From positions 1 through 10,111 of the forward strand of contig JAAFHD010000100.1 of assembly GCA_013298245.1 (NCBI GenBank): DNA of 10,111 bases, read 5' to 3'. Below, piece by piece: positions 7,077 to 10,111 of this stretch (position 1 is its first letter; each line of letters opens with the position of its first letter). Both the position numbers and the translations under genes were made by a program. The DNA is from Alphaproteobacteria bacterium. Its GTDB lineage: Bacteria > Pseudomonadota > Alphaproteobacteria > Acetobacterales > Acetobacteraceae. Under the pieces are notes generated by a model that did not search any database, was not told the DNA's origin, and was given only the letters and a program-made list of their open reading frames with translations.

Positions 7077-9096
7077 CAGCGACCTCGGCTTCAAGAGCCG
7101 CGGTGTTGCCGGACACCAGGGCATCAATCTCCTCGCGCGCGGCCAAGGCGCTGGCGCGGCGGGCCTGCTTGGCGCTGGCCGTCGATTCGTTCAGCCTAGC
7201 CAAGTTGTCCAAGCGCTCACTTTCCGCGGCGACCATCGCGTCGAACCCGGTGATCAGGTCCGCAGCGGGCTCATCAAAGGCCTGGTCGATGGCCCTGCTG
7301 ACTGCGGTCCGCACTTCTTCGTTGGTTGGGATGGCCAGCAGGAGCGGCGTGGCGGCCTCCACCGCCTTCTTCTTGACCCGTTCCTCGATACCCATGACCC
7401 CGCCGACAACAGCCCCGCCGAACGTCAGAGCCAAAGCCAGCGCTGCGACGATCGGGCCACCGAGCAGCGCAGGGATCGTCACAGCAACGACCATGAGAAG
7501 CACCTTGGTCGACACCGCGCCCACGATCAGCCCGACCAGGGACCTCCACCCGCCAGAAGCCAGCACGAAGCCTGCGGGACCCAGGAGCAAGAAGCCGGCA
7601 AGCCCCGACGCCACCCGGTCCATCGCAGACACCGAGGACGCAGGCGCGCCACCCTCGAAGGCGATCTGCAAGCTCAGATTGATCTCGGAGAGTACGCGGT
7701 TGGATGTCTCCATGATTTGACCAATCCGTTCTGCGTAGAGGTCGATGGTCCGTTGGAGATCGCGCTTCAGACCTTGCTCTGCCCAGTCCTTCATTTCATC
7801 GGTCACGAAGGCCTCGATCAACGCGCCAGCCTCATGGGCAGGTCGCCTCGTCGCAAGCGCGGCGACCTGACCCAGCTTCGTAGACAGCGATGGGATAGGC
7901 GTTTGCGCCAGGGCGCCGGGCAGCTTCATCACGATGGAGCGCGAGCAGCGCTCAAGGGACGCAAAGGCGTCGCGCTCGATGTCGGAGCGAAAGCCAGCCA
8001 GCGTCGCCTTCAACTTGGCGGCCTGTTCGGCCAGTTGCTCGATGCCTTTCCGCGCGGCATCAATGCCACGCCGGGCTTGCTCGGTATCGGCGTCGCAAGC
8101 CGCAATCATCTCGCCGAGCGCGTTCAGCATGTCTTGATGAACGCGCACGATGGCACGCTGCCCAGCATCCAGCTTCGCCGCGCCGGCGCCGTTGAGCAGG
8201 AAGGCACTCAGCCGACGTTCGAGCTCGGGAAGGCCGCTGGCGGTTCGGGCATGCACATCACCGGCAAGAGCGGCTTCCAGGCCCTGACGGCAATTGGCGA
8301 TCATCACCTGGTCGTCCAGCCGCTCGCCATCCGGCGCCGACCGCAGCGGGCGCAGGCGGCCCTCGAGATAGTTCCTCGTGCGCTCTGCGTCGCTCATGCT
8401 GCCGAAGCGATTGACAACAATGAAGACCTTGCTGGCCTCGGGCAGAATCTGTTCCAGCGCGTTCAGTTCTTGGTTGCCGGCCGGCACATCGGAGCGGGTC
8501 ACGAGGATCGCGCTATCGGCGGTCTTGATCCCGGCCATGGCAAGCGAGGTGCGGGCCGGATCCTCACCAATGCCGGGCGCATCGATCACAACCAGGCCTG
8601 CTTCCAGCAGCGGCAGAGGTAGGCTGATCTCGAACCGGGCGACAGGCTGAAGCTTTGCCGAAACGGGCGCTTCGTGGCCGGTGTTGCCGTACAATCGGGC
8701 TTCGTTGCGGTATTCCTCGATAGTCCAGTCCACCCGTGTACCATCATGGTGAATCGCGGTCACGCTGATCTCAGGCCCGTAGCTGAACCGGGAGAGCACC
8801 GCCGTGGTCGGCAAGATGTCCATTGGCATCTGCAATTCGCGCGCGATAGCGCCGAGCAGAGCGTTAAGCAGCGTGGTCTTGCCGGCGTTGAAGTGGCCGG
8901 CGAGCAGCAGGCTGAATTCCGGCTTCCGCAGCTTCTCGCGGGCCAACTGCGCCTTGCGGGCGATGCTGCCGACGTCCTGCCGCAAAGCGATCTGGCTGAG
9001 ACTGCCGAGCGTATGGGCGACCTCCTGGGCAGGCTGCGTGAAGCCTTTGCGCAATTCGCGGGCCATTTCGGGATCTAGGGTTGCGGCTTGTGACAT
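7069..9096 (-). CDS. Dynamin-like GTPase 1 with C-terminal membrane hairpin
   Basis: A 675-aa bacterial dynamin-like protein. Such proteins hydrolyse GTP to bend, fuse or protect membranes. Seen in order: helical N-terminus (1-58); G1 GHFNAGKTT (67-75); switch I LPTTAVLSRFSYG (95-107) with the expected Thr; G3 DAPGIGED (172-179); at the G4 position VVNRFG (227-232), where NKxD is expected; long helical or coiled-coil stalk (about 310-480); a strongly hydrophobic region about 493-567, long enough for two or three membrane passes, matching the membrane-inserting paddle of bacterial dynamins; then a charged helical tail. ATG 9096 is preceded at 7 nt by AAAGGA (9109-9104); a longer frame upstream would overlap the 95-aa gene and has no signal of its own. 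It lies 86 nt after the 95-aa gene and overlaps GTPase 2, so all are probably one transcript. It probably acts at the inner membrane. Confidence 0.9.
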   Translation of the reverse strand: MSQAATLDPEMARELRKGFTQPAQEVAHTLGSLSQIALRQDVGSIARKAQLAREKLRKPEFSLLLAGHFNAGKTTLLNALLGAIARELQMPMDILPTTAVLSRFSYGPEISVTAIHHDGTRVDWTIEEYRNEARLYGNTGHEAPVSAKLQPVARFEISLPLPLLEAGLVVIDAPGIGEDPARTSLAMAGIKTADSAILVTRSDVPAGNQELNALEQILPEASKVFIVVNRFGSMSDAERTRNYLEGRLRPLRSAPDGERLDDQVMIANCRQGLEAALAGDVHARTASGLPELERRLSAFLLNGAGAAKLDAGQRAIVRVHQDMLNALGEMIAACDADTEQARRGIDAARKGIEQLAEQAAKLKATLAGFRSDIERDAFASLERCSRSIVMKLPGALAQTPIPSLSTKLGQVAALATRRPAHEAGALIEAFVTDEMKDWAEQGLKRDLQRTIDLYAERIGQIMETSNRVLSEINLSLQIAFEGGAPASSVSAMDRVASGLAGFLLLGPAGFVLASGGWRSLVGLIVGAVSTKVLLMVVAVTIPALLGGPIVAALALALTFGGAVVGGVMGIEERVKKKAVEAATPLLLAIPTNEEVRTAVSRAIDQAFDEPAADLITGFDAMVAAESERLDNLARLNESTASAKQARRASALAAREEIDALVSGNTAALEAEVADA

Positions 9097-9162
9097 TGTG
9101 TTTTCCTTTCGTGTCGGGGTTGTCCGACATGGCGGACGATGTGGCGAAGAGGGCGGCCCCGT

Positions 9163-9176
9163 GTGGGACCGCCCAC
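9163..9176. repeat. Dyad copy 1, GTGGG-ACCG-CCCAC
   Basis: Perfect 5-bp arms around a 4-bp centre, located between the 95-aa gene and GTPase 1. With its flanks (GTGT left, TCTG right) it is the inverted image of copy 2, except that the central four bases read ACCG rather than CGGT in that orientation. It could be an operator or an RNA hairpin in the intercistronic gap. Confidence 0.75.
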
Positions 9177-9182
9177 TCTGGT

Positions 9183-9470
9183 TCAGGACTTGCCGCCGAA
9201 GATGCGGTTCAGCAGGTAGACGCCGCCGACGAGCACGGTGCCGCCAATAATGAAAGGCGCGGCAGCGACCGTGACGGCAGCTCCGCCAGCCGCAATCGCG
9301 GCGGCCTTGGCCACAACCACAGGCGCCGCGACGCCTGCGGCCTGCACAGCCCACTGGCCGAGTTCGGCGGCACCTCGCATCCGCGGGCTGTCGGCGTGGT
9401 TGCCTTCGGCGATCAGCTCGCGGATGGCACCGGTGACGGCGTTGACGTGGCCGCGGGTCAGTTCAGGCAT
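9183..9470 (-). CDS. Small Ala/Gly/Val-rich membrane protein, first gene of the GTPase operon
   Basis: A 95-aa protein. Residues 1-40 are polar and helical (TRGHVNAVTGAIRELIAE). From about 42 to 88 the sequence is hydrophobic and rich in small residues, with a single Lys55 that could split it into two membrane passes (roughly 41-54 and 64-88). It ends in NRIFGGKS. The many small residues suggest tightly packed helices or an oligomer. Shine-Dalgarno GAGGAG (9482-9477) lies 6 nt before ATG, making this the best translation start in the cluster. It precedes GTPase 1 by 86 nt and is bracketed by dyad copies 1 and 2. I do not recognise the family. Its genomic place suggests a membrane anchor, channel or effector working with the two dynamin-like GTPases, which is inference from context only. 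Confidence 0.78.
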   Translation of the reverse strand: MPELTRGHVNAVTGAIRELIAEGNHADSPRMRGAAELGQWAVQAAGVAAPVVVAKAAAIAAGGAAVTVAAAPFIIGGTVLVGGVYLLNRIFGGKS

Positions 9471-9499
9471 TTGTCGCTCCTCTGTTGTCGACGGTGTTG

Positions 9500-9514
9500 A
9501 TCATCGCGAATGAT
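9500..9514. repeat. Short dyad upstream of the 95-aa gene
   Basis: ATCAT and ATGAT flank CGCGA 30-44 bases upstream of the 95-aa gene's start, between dyad copy 2 and the Shine-Dalgarno. It could be an operator half-site pair or a leader hairpin; five-base arms also occur by chance. Confidence 0.35.
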
Positions 9515-9526
9515 GGGAGGGACAGA

Positions 9527-9540
9527 GTGGGACCGCCCAC
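9527..9540. repeat. Dyad copy 2, GTGGG-ACCG-CCCAC
   Basis: Identical in its 14 bases to copy 1 and placed 57 bases upstream of the 95-aa gene's start codon, where an operator of the minus-strand operon would be expected. Its flanks (CAGA left, ACAC right) match the reverse complement of the flanks of copy 1. Confidence 0.78.
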
Positions 9541-9590
9541 ACCAAGCAGCGCGGCCGGTCGACGATGCCGGCGCGGTTTGGATGGCACGT

Positions 9591-9643
9591 GGGGTGATGC
9601 GGGTTGTGGGACGGCCCACAGCGGGGGTGAACGCAGTGGGGAC
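9591..9643 (+). repeat. Imperfect direct repeat containing dyad half-sites
   Basis: GGGGTGATGCGGGTTGTGGGAC (9591-9612, split here as GGGGTGATGC plus GGGTTGTGGGAC) resembles GGGGTGAACGCAGTGGGGAC (9624-9643). Both end in a GTGGGAC-like half-site; the first runs into dyad copy 3, the second has no matching right arm. Possibly an array of full and half binding sites. Confidence 0.4.
9606..9619. repeat. Dyad copy 3, GTGGG-ACGG-CCCAC
   Basis: Same arms as copies 1 and 2 with one change in the centre (ACGG for ACCG). Its centre is 79 bp from that of copy 2, close to 7.5 helical turns. It lies in the middle of the divergent region and could serve either promoter. Confidence 0.72.
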
Positions 9644-9692
9644 CAGGAGACGAGGCGCCGATGGTCGCGGCAGGCGGCGCGGGGTGTTTCGC

Positions 9693-9704
9693 GACCGGCC
9701 GGTC
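9693..9704. repeat. Perfect 12-bp palindrome upstream of AT-rich gene
   Basis: GACCGGCCGGTC is fully self-complementary and lies about 20 bp upstream of the candidate -35 box of the plus-strand gene. It could be an operator; in GC-rich DNA a 12-bp palindrome can also be chance. Confidence 0.35.
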
Positions 9705-9724
9705 CTTCGTCTGGTTCAATCCGG

Positions 9725-9752
9725 TGGACGTTCAACCGCGAGCCGGTATAGT
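9725..9752 (+). promoter_or_regulatory. Candidate sigma-70 promoter for the AT-rich gene
   Basis: TGGACG (9725-9730, 4 of 6 to TTGACA) and TATAGT (9747-9752, 5 of 6 to TATAAT) are 16 bp apart, which puts a transcription start near 9759, about 23 bases before the start codon. GGAG (9771-9774) is the ribosome site. Confidence 0.45.
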
Positions 9753-9753
9753 A

Positions 9754-9768
9754 AAACACTGTATGTTT
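9754..9768. promoter_or_regulatory. Dyad AAACA-CTGTA-TGTTT at the predicted start of transcription
   Basis: Five-base perfect arms around a 5-bp centre lie directly downstream of the candidate -10 box, a position from which a bound repressor would block initiation. Autoregulation by the downstream protein is a possibility, not shown. Confidence 0.35.
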
Positions 9769-9781
9769 GTGGAGTGCGGCT

Positions 9782-10111
9782 ATGCCCGTAAATCAAGACT
9801 GTTCAATACTCACAACAAAATCGGAAAATTATATATTTGAATTAGGAGATACCGCAGATTCGGCTTTCGAATTGGTAAATGGCGCAGTAATTATTGAGAT
9901 TGATCAAGGAAAACCGCTTGGGCTCGTTCCGCGTGCGGCGCTTTTTGGCAGCGACGAATATGCAAGCTGGTTAGCCACTCGCGGCAAAGCATTACGTAAA
10001 TTTTCTGCTCGCGCGTTGACGGACGTAAAATATAAGAAAATTGAATATTCATCACTCAATCAATCAAAATATTTCCTTGATCCCAGTGACATGTTCTCCA
10101 AAATACAGGAA
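9782..10111 (+). CDS. Cyclic-nucleotide-binding-domain-like protein, 5' part (AT-rich)
   Basis: The 110 visible codons, open to the window edge, have the pattern of a CNBD/CRP-type beta-barrel: YIFELGDTADSAFELVNGAV (17-36) matches the opening strands and the G-D turn; a short hairpin QGKPLGLVP (42-50); LFG (54-56) where the phosphate-binding cassette starts; and LRKFSARALTDVKYKKI (71-87) matching the last strands. In CRP the cassette reads GE followed later by RSA; here it is GS and RKF, so the cAMP-contacting Glu is not at its usual place and ligand binding may differ or be lost. The start has GGAG 7 nt upstream. GC content is about 41%, with AAA, ATA and TTA codons unlike the neighbours, which points to recent transfer. 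The part after residue 110, which would show a DNA-binding or effector domain, is outside the window. Confidence 0.75.
   Translation, partial: MPVNQDCSILTTKSENYIFELGDTADSAFELVNGAVIIEIDQGKPLGLVPRAALFGSDEYASWLATRGKALRKFSARALTDVKYKKIEYSSLNQSKYFLDPSDMFSKIQE

Larger units (their letters stand above)
9471..9781. promoter_or_regulatory. Divergent regulatory region between GTPase operon and AT-rich gene
   Basis: This 311-bp gap separates two divergent starts. It holds two copies of the GTGGGACSGCCCAC dyad, a 15-bp imperfect dyad ATCAT/ATGAT at 9500-9514 just upstream of the GTPase operon's ribosome site, an imperfect direct repeat (9591-9643), a 12-bp perfect palindrome (9693-9704) and a promoter-like pair before the plus-strand gene. 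Open frames crossing it on both strands lack ribosome sites and are not believed. I could not find convincing -35/-10 boxes for the minus-strand operon. Confidence 0.7.

Noticed and set aside
6010..8622. A very long plus-strand open frame (870 codons) opposite the two GTPases
   Set aside because: It is antisense to two genes with clear G1 and G3 motifs, has no ribosome site, and its translation is Arg/Ser/Ala-rich with no recognisable domain. High-GC coding DNA commonly leaves such an open antisense frame.
9097..9354. An N-terminal extension of GTPase 1 upstream of 9096
   Set aside because: It would be Cys/Arg/Gly-rich, overlap the 95-aa gene in another frame, and bypass the AAAGGA ribosome site that fits the ATG at 9096.
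9463..9791. Several short open frames on both strands in the divergent regulatory region
   Set aside because: They lack ribosome sites, overlap each other and cross the dyads; the region reads better as regulatory DNA.
1..10111. CRISPR array, tRNA, rRNA, integrase or plasmid origin
   Set aside because: I looked for regularly spaced repeats, cloverleaf arms and recombinase motifs and saw none; the only spaced repeats are the three GTGGGACSGCCCAC dyads.

Overview
The window is high-GC bacterial DNA (about 65-77% GC in the blocks I counted by hand), except for the last 330 bases, which I count at about 41% GC. Two solitary Bug/TctC-type receptors, the codon use and the strong Shine-Dalgarno sites suggest a proteobacterium. 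An alphaproteobacterium of the Acetobacteraceae/Roseomonas kind or a Burkholderiales member would fit; this is inference from gene style, not a taxonomic call.

Region 1 (1-4341) is a small-molecule metabolic locus read in two directions from a 65-bp divergent promoter gap (1511-1575). Leftward run a periplasmic Bug-type receptor and a nitroreductase-family flavoprotein, joined by an ATGA overlap; the nitroreductase leaves the window. Rightward run a SnoaL/NTF2-like protein, a MetE-like (cobalamin-independent methionine synthase C-terminal type) protein joined to it by another ATGA overlap, and a second Bug-type receptor. No TctA/TctB membrane subunits are in view, so the receptors are orphans here. 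The set looks like uptake and catabolism of one unidentified organic compound.

Region 2 (4342-5086) is a gap of about 745 bases with no convincing intact gene. It holds a possible terminator, a short AT-rich patch, a fragment that could be the start of a decayed ECF sigma factor, and a sequence resembling an IS3-family end. It looks like a junction between two gene blocks.

Region 3 (5087-9470, all minus strand) is the most interesting part. It is a compact four-gene cluster: a 95-aa hydrophobic membrane protein, a 675-aa dynamin-like GTPase with a C-terminal membrane hairpin, a second 511-aa dynamin-like GTPase that overlaps it by 8 bp and has a degenerate switch I and no membrane segment, and, 46 bp further on, a 135-aa exported or lipid-anchored cysteine-containing protein of unknown family. 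Paired dynamin-like GTPases recall the Leo/Eleos anti-phage type of system, but this four-gene composition is not one I recognise.

Region 4 (9471-10111) is a 311-bp divergent regulatory region followed by the 5' part of an AT-rich gene for a cyclic-nucleotide-binding-domain-like protein. A 14-bp dyad, GTGGGACSGCCCAC, occurs twice upstream of the GTPase operon and once between its first two genes, flanking the 95-aa gene. The AT-rich gene looks horizontally acquired and might encode a sensor or regulator of the neighbouring operon.
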